DNA of 64,000 nucleotides from an uncultured Lachnospiraceae bacterium (GTDB lineage Bacteria; Bacillota; Clostridia; Lachnospirales; Lachnospiraceae). Numbering within the stretch: position 1 is the first letter of the stretch; every line of letters starts with the position of its first letter. The notes below the pieces were generated by a model that did not search any database, was not told the origin of the DNA, and saw only the letters and a program-made list of their open reading frames with translations. The stretch is from NCBI GenBank assembly GCA_944381745.1, contig CALWMI010000113.1, forward strand, positions 1-64,000, read 5' to 3'. The position numbers and the translations under genes were made by a program. Positions 16,868 through 23,900 of this stretch are shown piece after piece.

Positions 16868-18202
16868 CTAGTTTTTCGCCGCCTCCCTGCGGAAATACCG
16901 GATACACAGCGTTCCGTCCAGGGCAAACATCAGCACCCAGCCGGTGATCACCGAGATGCACACGCCGTAGATCCCATAGCGGGGCACCAGCAGGACAGCC
17001 AGCACGCAGCGGATGATGATCTGGGAAAAGGTGGCGATCATCGTGATCTTCACCTTTCCCACCCCACGGAAAAATCCCTGGAGGGCGGACATGCCCGTGC
17101 AGAAAAAGTAGAAGACGGGCATCACCGTCAGGTAGGTCACCCCGATGGCCATCGCCGCCTCGTTGCCAGCCTCCACATACAGGCCGATCAGCAGCCGGGG
17201 AACCCCCAGCATCAGCGCTCCCGCTGCCAGCAGAAAGGCAAAGTTCATCTGCAGGGTGCGCCACAGCCCGGCTTTCAGGCGGCCGTACTGCCCCGCGCCC
17301 TTGTTCTGCCCGGCGAAGCTTGAGAGGGCGGCCGACGTCCCGTCGATAAAGGCCATGATAAACGCCTCCAGCCGGATCGCCGCATTGTAGCCGGTAATCA
17401 TGTCCGTGCCCCGGGCGTTGATCGTCCCCTGCACCAGCAGCCTGCCGAAATAGAGGAAGGTCTGCTGCAGGGCCGCCGCCCAGCTGAACACCACCGTGTC
17501 CTTCAGCACCCGCTTCTCGAAGACAAATTCTCCCTTCCGCAGAGCCAGCATGGGGATTCTCCGGTAGATATAGACGACGCACAGCGCCACCGACAGCGCC
17601 TGGGACAGGACTGTGGCCAGAGCAGCCCCCACCACGCCCAGCGGCGTGAAGCGGATCAGCACCATGTCCAGGACGACGTTGACCACCGACGACAGCATCA
17701 AGTAGAGGAAGGCCGTCCGGGAATCCCCGATGGCCCGCAGCGCCGCCGCGTAGAAATTGTACAGGAAAGAGAAGAACATCCCCACAAAGATCACCTTGAG
17801 ATAGGCGTTGGTGTCCTCCATAATCTCCGCCGGCGTCTGGACCGCCCGAAGCATCAGCCCAGAACAGCCGATGCACAGCGCCGCCGTCACCGCAGCAAAG
17901 AGGACGCCCGCGATCAAGGCGGTGGACAGCTCCGTCCGGAACCCTTCCTCATCCCCGGCCCCGTACCGCTGGGCCAGCAGCACACCCACTCCCATGGACA
18001 GCCCCACCATGAAAAACAGCACCACGGACATGATGGGGTTGGCCACGCTCACCGCCGCGAAGGCGTCGCTTCCAATCATATGGCCGACGATGACCGCGTC
18101 CGCCGTATTGTACAGCTGCTGGAAGATGTTCCCCATGATAATCGGCATGGAAAATGAGATCATCTGCTTTGTGATATTCCCCTCTGTCATATTGTGCTCC
18201 AT
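16868..18202 (-). CDS. MATE family multidrug/Na+ exporter
   Basis: The product has 444 residues and about 12 transmembrane segments in two homologous halves. It shows the MATE features near the N-terminus (SMPIIMGNIFQQLYNTADAVIVG) and a matching helix in the second half (NARGTDMITGYNAAIRLEAF). Such exporters drive out cationic drugs using Na+ or H+. An ATG at 18211 sits directly on AAGAGGG with no spacing, so ATG at 18202 is chosen. It is the first gene transcribed away from the split binding-protein gene and shares its upstream region. Confidence 0.92.
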   Translation of the reverse strand: MEHNMTEGNITKQMISFSMPIIMGNIFQQLYNTADAVIVGHMIGSDAFAAVSVANPIMSVVLFFMVGLSMGVGVLLAQRYGAGDEEGFRTELSTALIAGVLFAAVTAALCIGCSGLMLRAVQTPAEIMEDTNAYLKVIFVGMFFSFLYNFYAAALRAIGDSRTAFLYLMLSSVVNVVLDMVLIRFTPLGVVGAALATVLSQALSVALCVVYIYRRIPMLALRKGEFVFEKRVLKDTVVFSWAAALQQTFLYFGRLLVQGTINARGTDMITGYNAAIRLEAFIMAFIDGTSAALSSFAGQNKGAGQYGRLKAGLWRTLQMNFAFLLAAGALMLGVPRLLIGLYVEAGNEAAMAIGVTYLTVMPVFYFFCTGMSALQGFFRGVGKVKITMIATFSQIIIRCVLAVLLVPRYGIYGVCISVITGWVLMFALDGTLCIRYFRREAAKN

Positions 18203-18581
18203 GCGCGCCATCCCTCTTTCCAGTTTCTCCTATAATCTATCTATGTATATGCGGTGCCAGCCGCCTTCTCCTATTCTGCCCCACCTGCCTTTGCCTGTCA
18301 ATCCCTTCGCGGCGCCCTGCACACTTTTTTCCCCTGCCAATATACTATATTGTGTTTGATTCAAGGAGGTTCCCAATGAAAAAGCGTTTTCTTAGCATGC
18401 TGTCTGCGGCTGCCATGGCCTGCGCCCTGCTGGCCGGCTGCGGCGGATCCCCCGACTCACAAGGGCTCCCCACCGTCACGCTGAACGAGGTCGCCCACTC
18501 CATCTTCTACGCTCCCCAGTACGCCGCCATCGAACTGGGATACTTTGAGGAGGAGGGCATCCAGGTTGAACTGGTAACCGG

Positions 18582-18592
18582 ATTCGGGGCTG
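18582..18592 (+). repeat. Left flanking direct repeat (attL core)
   Basis: ATTCGGGGCTG at the left host/element boundary. The TT at 18583-18584 is the centre of symmetry of the rebuilt element site and is the likely crossover dinucleotide. Confidence 0.85.
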
Positions 18593-18606
18593 TGCGGAAG
18601 GCCAAA

Positions 18607-18626
18607 TTTCTGAATATTTCTGAATA
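18607..18626 (+). repeat. Tandem 10-bp repeat near the element left end
   Basis: TTTCTGAATA occurs twice in a row and is followed by TTTAG, 14 bases inside the left repeat. It lies between the crossover site and the promoter, a position suited to a regulator or recombinase accessory site. Confidence 0.55.
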
Positions 18627-18633
18627 TTTAGTA

Positions 18634-18663
18634 TTTACATTGTGAGGCGTCTTACACTATAAT
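18634..18663 (+). promoter_or_regulatory. Element promoter
   Basis: TTTACA (18634-18639) and a consensus TATAAT (18658-18663) are separated by 18 bases. It reads into the small membrane protein gene, whose GGGAGGG ribosome site follows at 18671-18679. Confidence 0.78.
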
Positions 18664-18687
18664 AATAGTTGGGGAGGGTGGTTCCTT

Positions 18688-19140
18688 ATGGCAAGACGAA
18701 AGAGAAAGAAAAGATATAACCCCTATGCGGTTTCCATATTGGCAATGTCTGCCGTCATTCTGATTTTGTGCATTGTGATAGGCATCAAGCTTTTCTCCAT
18801 CCTCACCTACAATCCTCTGAAGGAGGAGAATCTCCAGGAGATGCAGGCAGTCACCCCTGCTGCGGACGGGAGCCTGCCCACCTACGCCTATATCCTGACC
18901 ACACAGGAGGGCATGGACGGCCTCTCGGAGAAGAAATTCCGCAAGTTCGCCGAGGACACGGTTGCCGGGAGCGCCTACGCCTGGATCGCCATCGATTTCC
19001 AGGACGGGACAGGCATCGTCTTCACCGGCTCCGACACCAGCCAGGCCGCCTACGGGTATTTGGACGAGAACCGCTGTATCTCTGAAGTGTTCGGCTATAT
19101 CACCCTGAGCGACGGCACATACCGCTACACCGCCCTGTAG
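18688..19140 (+). CDS. Small membrane-anchored protein of the recombinase element
   Basis: I do not recognise this protein. It has 150 residues: a strongly basic N-terminus (ARRKRKKRYNPY), one transmembrane helix at about residues 13-37, then an outward-facing domain of about 110 residues with a Pro/Ala linker and mixed strands ending in DGTYRY. There is no Cys-based or catalytic motif. It has its own promoter and a good ribosome site, and it is the only element gene besides the recombinase. Its GC content is like the chromosome. A role as a sensor or partner of the recombinase, or simply a passenger, cannot be told from sequence. Confidence 0.72.
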   Translation: MARRKRKKRYNPYAVSILAMSAVILILCIVIGIKLFSILTYNPLKEENLQEMQAVTPAADGSLPTYAYILTTQEGMDGLSEKKFRKFAEDTVAGSAYAWIAIDFQDGTGIVFTGSDTSQAAYGYLDENRCISEVFGYITLSDGTYRYTAL

Positions 19141-19166
19141 CTGGCCGCCCGGCTCCGCGAAGTTCT

Positions 19167-19219
19167 TCCTTCTGCGCTTTTCGCATAGGCTTTCTATGAC
19201 GAACGCAGAAGGATTTTTT
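19167..19219 (+). terminator. Hairpin with T run that buries the recombinase ribosome site
   Basis: TCCTTCTGCG (19167-19176) pairs perfectly with CGCAGAAGGA (19204-19213). Inside, TCG-CATAG and CTATG-a-CGA extend the stem around a GCTTT loop. TTTTTT (19214-19219) follows and the recombinase ATG is the very next base. AAGGA, the recombinase ribosome site, is in the 3' arm. The structure can act as an intrinsic terminator, and in any transcript that reads through it would also hide the ribosome site. Confidence 0.75.
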
Positions 19220-20761
19220 ATGTCTCATTTATCTGTACCTGATTTCCCTGCGGCTGGCCAGCCTTCCACGGCCATCTCCTTGCCCGCCCCGTCTTCCCTA
19301 GCTTCCCAGGCTGCCCAAGCCCAAGTTTCCCAGGCTTCCCAAGTTGCCCTGACCGTCCAAGCTGCCCAGGCTTCCCATGAGCCTCCCGGCGTCCCCCGCT
19401 GCAAAGAGTCTCCTGGCACTCCCCGCTGCAAAGAGTCTCCCGGCGCCCCCCGCTGCGCCATCTATATCCGCGTCTCCACCTCTGAACAGAAAATCCACGG
19501 CAAGTCCCTGGCCGCGCAGAGGGAGTACCTCCTGGCCTACGCGGCCACCCACGGCTTCCAGGTTGTGGGCATCTACGCCGACGAGGGAAAGACGGCCCGC
19601 AAGGAGCTGCGGCGGCGCAAGGCCGTCCACGCCCTGCTCGCCGACGCGCGAGACGGCAACATCGACCTGATCCTCTTCTGGAAGATGGACCGCTGGTTCC
19701 GGAACATCTCCGATTTCTACAAGGTGCAGGAGCAGCTGGACGCCTGCCGCGTCCGCTGGATTGCCGCCGCTGAGCCCAACATCTCCATGGACACACGGGA
19801 AGGACGGCTAAACCTGAACATCATGCTGAGCATCGGGCAGAACGAGGTGGACACCACCAGCGAGCGTATCCGCTTCACCGTCCAGCACATGGTGCAGAAC
19901 GGCCGGCTGATCTTCGGCGAGGGGAACATGCCCTTCGGCTATATGGCCCGTCGGGAGGGCGGGGAAAAGCGCATGGTGAAGAATCCCGCAGAGAGCCCCG
20001 TGGCAGCTGACATTTTCCGCTATTTTCTCTCCAACCCCTGCAAAAAGGATACGCTGGAGCACATCCGCCGTGTCCACGGCCTCTCCTTCTCCTACACCCG
20101 CCTGAACACCATGCTGTCCAGCGAGTTTTACAAGGGCACCTACCGGGGGCATCCCTACTGCCCGCCCTATCTGAGCCCAGAGGAGTGGGAGCGCCTCCAG
20201 ACGCTCTCCCGGCGCAGGCCCTCCCGCACTGGCGGCAGCGGCCGCGTCTATCTCTTCTCCGGCCTCATCCGCTGCCCCTCCTGCGGCCGCCCCCTCTCTG
20301 GCACAGGCTGCGGCCCCTACTGCTACTACCGCTGCCACGCCTATCCCGCCTCCTGCTCCTTCCAGGGCCGTATCTCCCAGGCCGCCCTGGAGCCTGCGGT
20401 TCTGGAGGCAGCTGTGCGCCTGGCAGAGCCTGCCGCCCTCTGCAAAGCCCTGCGCCCCTTCCCGGCTGTCCCCGGCGCAGGCCCCGATACCGGGACTTGC
20501 AAGGGCGCCAGCCCGCGTAAGGATACCGGCACCGGCAAGGACACCAGCGCACATGCAGAGACCGGCACCGGCAAGGATGCCAGCGCACATGCAGATACCG
20601 GCACCGGCAGGGATGCGCAGCCGCAGCTTCTCTACAGCCGCCTCTCCCCCTCCCAGCGCAAGGCATTCTGGCATTCCTGTCTGCAGGAGATCCGCCTCAC
20701 CCCCCTGGGTGGCTTTTTGGGCCTTATCTTCCAGCCCCATTCGGGGCTGACAAGACAATGA
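19220..20761 (+). CDS. Large serine recombinase
   Basis: The product has 513 residues. A low-complexity Pro/Ser/Ala/Gln N-terminal extension (1-77) precedes the resolvase domain: the catalytic Ser86 in YIRVST, then KMDRWFR and QNEVDTTSERIR. The recombinase domain (about 230-335) and a zinc ribbon (CPSCG about 352-356, paired with Cys372 and Cys379) follow. Where other large serine integrases have a coiled coil there are 12-residue repeats rich in Thr, Gly, Asp and Ala (about 435-467). ATG at 19220 has AAGGA 6 bases upstream; the ATG at 19196 has none. The last codons cross the right repeat into host sequence, and the TGA overlaps the next ATG (ATGA). In a circular form the frame would end in CGRPNF instead. 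Confidence 0.93.
   Translation: MSHLSVPDFPAAGQPSTAISLPAPSSLASQAAQAQVSQASQVALTVQAAQASHEPPGVPRCKESPGTPRCKESPGAPRCAIYIRVSTSEQKIHGKSLAAQREYLLAYAATHGFQVVGIYADEGKTARKELRRRKAVHALLADARDGNIDLILFWKMDRWFRNISDFYKVQEQLDACRVRWIAAAEPNISMDTREGRLNLNIMLSIGQNEVDTTSERIRFTVQHMVQNGRLIFGEGNMPFGYMARREGGEKRMVKNPAESPVAADIFRYFLSNPCKKDTLEHIRRVHGLSFSYTRLNTMLSSEFYKGTYRGHPYCPPYLSPEEWERLQTLSRRRPSRTGGSGRVYLFSGLIRCPSCGRPLSGTGCGPYCYYRCHAYPASCSFQGRISQAALEPAVLEAAVRLAEPAALCKALRPFPAVPGAGPDTGTCKGASPRKDTGTGKDTSAHAETGTGKDASAHADTGTGRDAQPQLLYSRLSPSQRKAFWHSCLQEIRLTPLGGFLGLIFQPHSGLTRQ
19385..19457 (+). repeat. 27-bp in-frame tandem repeat in the recombinase N-terminus
   Basis: Copies start at 19385, 19412 and 19439 (the last partial) and encode PGxPRCKES. 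They lie just before the catalytic domain. Confidence 0.85.
20525..20620 (+). repeat. 36-bp in-frame tandem repeat in the recombinase C-terminus
   Basis: Copies start at 20525, 20561 and 20597 (the last partial) and encode TGTGKDxSAHAx. They sit where a coiled-coil motif is expected after the zinc ribbon. Confidence 0.85.
20739..20749 (+). repeat. Right flanking direct repeat (attR core)
   Basis: ATTCGGGGCTG, identical to the left copy. It forms the right half of an 18-base dyad CAGCCCCATTCGGGGCTG (20732-20749) whose left half is element sequence. Confidence 0.85.
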
Positions 20762-21537
20762 CCGCCGTTCTCTCCGGGGAGGCAGACATTGGCTTCATGG
20801 GCTCAGAGAGTTCCATCTATACTTACGCAGGGGAGGCAGACGACAAGATCGTCAACTTCGCCCAGCTCACCCAGCGGGCCGGCAACTTTCTCGTGGCCCG
20901 CACGCCAGTGGAAGACTTCCAGTGGAGCGACCTGAAGGGGACCTACGTCCTGGGCGGCCGCAAGGGAGGCATGCCGCAGATGGTCTTCGAGTACATTCTG
21001 AAAAAGCAGGGCCTGGATCCGGCCACAGACCTGGATATTGACCAGAGCATAGACTTCGGCTCCACCGCCGCAGCCTTCTCCGGCGGGCAGGGGGATTACA
21101 CGGTAGAATTCGAGCCCAGCGCCACCGCCCTGGAGGAGGAGGGGGCGGGCTATGTGGTGGCCTCCCTAGGCGAGGCCTCCGGCTTCGTCCCCTACACGGC
21201 CTACTGCGCCAAGTCCAGCTTCATGGAAGAGCACCCGGAGCTGATCCAGGCCTTTACCAACGCCCTGCAGAAAGGCATGGACTATGTCAACAGCCATACG
21301 CCCGAGGAAATCGCCAAGGTTATACAGCCTCAGTTTGCGGAGACAGACCTCTCCACCATCACAACCATCGTCGCCCGCTACCATGACCAGAAGACCTGGA
21401 AAGACAATCTGATCTTCGAGGAAGACAGCTTCCTTCTCCTGCAGGATATCCTGATGGAAGCCGGGGAGCTGGCGGACTACGTGCCCTACCAGGAGCTGGT
21501 CACCACCGTGTACGCCGAGAAAGCTGCGCAGCAATAG
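20750..21537 (+). pseudogene. C-terminal part of the interrupted substrate-binding lipoprotein gene
   Basis: Host reading frame resumes at 20750. It supplies the rest of the NMT1/SsuA-like binding protein: ADKTMTAVLSGEADIGFMG, the YVLGGRKGGMPQ loop, and a helical C-terminal lobe ending in AAQQ. An ATG at 20758 overlaps the recombinase TGA, so a 259-residue fragment without signal peptide could be made by coupling, but it would lack the first lobe and membrane anchor. Nothing inside this part is frameshifted or stopped, so the gene would be intact after excision. A terminator follows at 21661. Confidence 0.9.
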
Positions 21538-21607
21538 ACGCACAGCCATACACGCACCCTTGGGGCGCAGGAGCAGGCGTTACGAACGTGTACAGCTATA
21601 CACACAC

Positions 21608-21657
21608 AGCCATACGCGCCCGCAGCCATACGCGCCCGCAGCCATACACGCCGCAGC
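21608..21657. repeat. 16-bp tandem repeat, three copies
   Basis: CAGCCATACGCGCCCG repeats three times (last copy imperfect), about 70 bases past the binding-protein stop codon. Related CAGCCATACACGC segments lie just before it. Confidence 0.8.
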
Positions 21658-21660
21658 GAA

Positions 21661-21688
21661 AAAGCCAGATCTTCTCTGATCTGGCTTT
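21661..21688. terminator. Bidirectional terminator between binding-protein gene and deoD
   Basis: AAAGCCAGATC (21661-21671) pairs perfectly with GATCTGGCTTT (21678-21688) around a 6-base loop. It ends in TTTT on the plus strand and also has an A run on its 5' side, so it can serve both convergent genes. Confidence 0.88.
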
Positions 21689-21730
21689 TCTCATTTTTAT
21701 CTTTCCATAGAAATTTTATCATTTCTATTG

Positions 21731-22444
21731 TCACGCGATGGACAGCGCCACCTCCATCATATCCGTGAAGGCTGTCTGCCGCTCCTCTGAGCTTGTGCTC
21801 TCCCCCGTAACCAGGGAATCGGAGATGGTCAGCATGGCCAGGGCGTTGGCTCCCGCCTCCGCCGCGTTGGCATACAGGGCTGCCGCCTCCATCTCCACTG
21901 CCATCACGCCCATGTCCTTCCAGGTGAGGCTTCCCTCCGGCATCGGGCGGCGGTAGAACATATCCGAGGAGAGGATGTTGCCCACATGGTAGCGGATGCC
22001 CTTCTCCCTGGCCGCGTTCACCGCCTTCTCCAGCAGCTCATAGCTGCAGATGGGGGCGAAATCACCCGGCAGGTAGAAATTTTTTATATAGTTGGAGTCT
22101 GTGCAGGCTCCCATGCCGAACACAAGCTCCTTGATCTTCACATCCTCCCGCATGCTCCCTGCCGTACCGATGCGGATCAGGTTCCTGCACCCGTAAAAGT
22201 GGATCAGCTCGTAGGAGTAGATGCCGATGGAGGCCGGCCCCATACCGGTTCCCATCACAGAGACTCTCTTGCCCTTGTAAAAACCGGTGAAGCCCAGCAT
22301 ATTCCTCACGGCATTGAACTGCACGGCCCCCTCCAGGAAGGTTTCCGCAATGTACTTTGCCCGCAGAGGATCCCCGGGGAGCAGGATGGATTCCGCGATC
22401 TCCCCTTCTCTTGCCTGAATGTGCGGTGTCGGTATGTTTGCCAT
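21731..22444 (-). CDS. deoD: Purine nucleoside phosphorylase, DeoD type
   Basis: The product has 237 residues, the usual length for hexameric DeoD, which splits purine (deoxy)nucleosides with phosphate. Visible are the ribose-phosphate site around PGDPLRAKYIAET, GTGMGPASIGIY, RIGTAGS and the purine-site region VMAVEMEAAALY and TISDSLV with the catalytic Asp. It follows hsp20 by 18 bases on the same strand and may be read from the hsp20 promoter. deoC at the window's far right belongs to the same nucleoside salvage route but is not linked. Confidence 0.95.
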   Translation of the reverse strand: MANIPTPHIQAREGEIAESILLPGDPLRAKYIAETFLEGAVQFNAVRNMLGFTGFYKGKRVSVMGTGMGPASIGIYSYELIHFYGCRNLIRIGTAGSMREDVKIKELVFGMGACTDSNYIKNFYLPGDFAPICSYELLEKAVNAAREKGIRYHVGNILSSDMFYRRPMPEGSLTWKDMGVMAVEMEAAALYANAAEAGANALAMLTISDSLVTGESTSSEERQTAFTDMMEVALSIA

Positions 22445-22462
22445 TTTTCATCCTCCTTTTCT

Positions 22463-22891
22463 CTATTCGATGGCGATATACTTTTTCTTCTCCTCAATCT
22501 CCCTGCGCGGAAGCTTCGGGAACACCAGGCGCAGGATCCCGTCCTTGTAGGCCGCCTTGATATCCTCCTGCTGCAGCGCATCTCCCACGTAGAAGCTCCT
22601 CTGGCACGTTCCGCTGTAGCGCTCCTTGAAAATATAATTGCCATGGCTCTCCTGGGCCTTGCCGCCGCTCTTCTCCGCGCGGATGGTCAGATACCCGTCC
22701 TCCAGCTCCGCCTTGATATCCTCCCTGGAAAACCCGGGGAGATCCATATCCAGAATATAGTTGCCGTCCTTCTCCTGGACATCCGTGCGCATCATCGCGC
22801 TGCTGAAATCCCTTCTCCCGAAAAAGGGCGTGTCAAAAAAATCGTCGAACAAGCCTATCCCAACGCTTTTGCTCGGTACCTGCATACCCAT
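22463..22891 (-). CDS. Small heat-shock protein, Hsp20/alpha-crystallin family
   Basis: The product has 142 residues. A short N-terminal arm with LFDDFFD is followed by the alpha-crystallin domain (about 33-128) with YILDMDLPGFSREDI, GYLTIRAEKS and the closing DGILRLVFPK. An IxI-like C-terminal tail ends in YIAIE. These proteins hold unfolding proteins in an ATP-independent way. It has a consensus promoter whose -10 box is covered by a perfect dyad (22905-22925), so regulated expression is likely. Confidence 0.95.
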   Translation of the reverse strand: MGMQVPSKSVGIGLFDDFFDTPFFGRRDFSSAMMRTDVQEKDGNYILDMDLPGFSREDIKAELEDGYLTIRAEKSGGKAQESHGNYIFKERYSGTCQRSFYVGDALQQEDIKAAYKDGILRLVFPKLPRREIEEKKKYIAIE

Positions 22892-22904
22892 TCCTCCTTG
22901 CTCT

Positions 22905-22945
22905 TGTTATATTTGTAATATAACACCGATCAGAGCCAGTGTCAA
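22905..22945 (-). promoter_or_regulatory. hsp20 promoter with overlapping palindromic operator
   Basis: On the minus strand TTGACA (22945-22940) and TATATT (22922-22917) have a 17-base spacer. A perfect 9-bp inverted repeat, TGTTATATT and AATATAACA with 3 bases between (22905-22925), covers the -10 box and start point. It is not the CIRCE element bound by HrcA. Confidence 0.8.
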
Positions 22946-23042
22946 GCCAAGCAGGACGCCTACTCCCTCCTTGTATAAGCCAGGCAGGACGCCCACTCCC
23001 TCCCTGTATAAGCCAGGCAGGACGCTCACTCCCTCCTTGGTT
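22944..23042. repeat. 33-bp tandem repeat, three copies
   Basis: Copies start at 22944, 22977 and 23010, each with GGCAGGACGC and ACTCCCTCC. The first copy touches the hsp20 -35 box and the array ends a few bases before the stop codon of the next minus-strand gene. Confidence 0.88.
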
Positions 23043-23048
23043 TCCCCG

Positions 23049-23660
23049 TCAGACGCCGAAGTCCTCGTCCATCGTCTCCTCCAATATCTTCAGGCAGCTG
23101 CGCATGGACTGTTCAAATTCCTCCTCATCGTTGTTCCGGAAGATCAGCAGGTCGTCCTTCACGCTGGGATCGTCCAGATTTTCCGGGATGGCGAAATTGC
23201 AGCCTGCGAGATATTCGTCCCAGTGCGCCAGCTTCCACGTATCCCGGTCTGAGTTGCGCGCAATCATGCGCTGGTGCACGATCTCTGGCTCTGTCTCCAC
23301 CCAAATGACCACCAACGTGGCGTTCTTCGCCGCCAGCTTCTCCTTGAGGGCGGCGATGTACTGCATGTCGCGGATTTCCCGGGTAAAAGGCGCGTTGATC
23401 AGCACAATGTCGTCGTAGGTCAGCGCCTCCAGAGCCAGCTCCACCACGCACGCATATTCGTAGTCCCGGATGTTCTCCTCAAAGAACGCGCTGCTCCGGT
23501 CATAGGGCTGTCCGGCCACCTCGAAAATCTGCCTGGACAGTACAATCAGCGTGTCCTTATCCAGATAAACCACATGTTTCAGACGCTCGGCAAGCTTTTT
23601 GGACACGTAGGTCTTGCCGCATGCCGGCGGGGATGTCACAAGAATCAGCTTTTTTACCAT
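23049..23660 (-). CDS. P-loop kinase-like ATP-binding protein
   Basis: The product has 203 residues. The N-terminal LILVTSPPACGKTYVSKKLA is a Walker A-type loop with GKT, followed by VVYLDKDTL and VLINAPFTRE, the arrangement of small-molecule and shikimate/gluconate-type kinases. The later VVIWVETEPEIVHQRMIARNSDRD resembles their lid region. The substrate is not evident. It is a single gene with a low-GC upstream region of 240 bases. Confidence 0.75.
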   Translation of the reverse strand: MVKKLILVTSPPACGKTYVSKKLAERLKHVVYLDKDTLIVLSRQIFEVAGQPYDRSSAFFEENIRDYEYACVVELALEALTYDDIVLINAPFTREIRDMQYIAALKEKLAAKNATLVVIWVETEPEIVHQRMIARNSDRDTWKLAHWDEYLAGCNFAIPENLDDPSVKDDLLIFRNNDEEEFEQSMRSCLKILEETMDEDFGV

Positions 23661-23810
23661 CTTCCTGCCTCACTTTCTGCCTTCGTTCACAATTTATTCA
23701 TTTTATATTTAAAAAACATTCACGCCGTCAACATGGTTTCTTCATTTCTCCTGCATATAATAATAGCATAGAAACAAGGATAACACATCCGCCTGATATA
23801 CGACGCAGTC

Positions 23811-23824
23811 AAGTGATATCACTT
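23811..23824. other. Perfect 14-bp palindrome
   Basis: AAGTGATATCACTT lies about 150 bases upstream of the P-loop kinase gene, in a 240-base AT-rich gap (23661-23900). A short hairpin GCCAGGAGCC/GGCTgCCTGGC (about 23851-23876) between it and the ClC gene may end the ClC transcript. The palindrome could be an operator; nothing more supports this. Confidence 0.4.
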
Positions 23825-23900
23825 TTTTCGATAAAACTTTTTCATAATATATGCCAGGAGCCGCAAGGCTGCCTGGCTTCCTCCCTTTTTAGGGGGGATT

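Larger units (their letters stand above)
18376..18645 (+). pseudogene. N-terminal part of the interrupted substrate-binding lipoprotein gene
   Basis: ATG at 18376 follows AAGGAGG. The product begins with a lipoprotein signal peptide ending in the lipobox LLAGC, then TVTLNEVAHSIFYAPQYAAIELGYFEEEGI, the start of an NMT1/SsuA/ThiY-like ABC substrate-binding protein. Host sequence ends at the repeat ATTCGGGGCTG (18582-18592). After it the frame runs into element sequence and stops at 18645, leaving an 89-residue truncated lipoprotein. The remainder of the gene resumes at 20750. Joined at the repeat, 18376-18592 plus 20750-21537 is 1005 bases, one frame of 334 residues. No ABC permease or ATPase gene is adjacent. 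Confidence 0.9.
18582..20749 (+). mobile_element. 2157-bp serine-recombinase element splitting a lipoprotein gene
   Basis: The element lies between two copies of ATTCGGGGCTG (18582-18592, 20739-20749). It holds a promoter, a gene for a small membrane protein, a hairpin and a large serine recombinase. Its length with one repeat copy, 2157 bases, is a multiple of three, and removal rebuilds the frame V-T-G-F-G-A-D-K-T-M-T-A-V-L-S-G exactly as expected for this protein family. The joined ends give a site with two nested dyads: CAGCCCC-ATTC-GGGGCTG inside, GGCCTT and AAGGCC outside. No excision-directionality gene, transposase or cargo is recognised. It resembles skin-type gene-interrupting elements but is far smaller. 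Confidence 0.9.

Noticed and set aside
16868..17876. Second frame in the MATE gene (16800-17876)
   Set aside because: Gly/Ala/Arg-rich overlap frame with no motif; the MATE frame has clear helices and a ribosome site.
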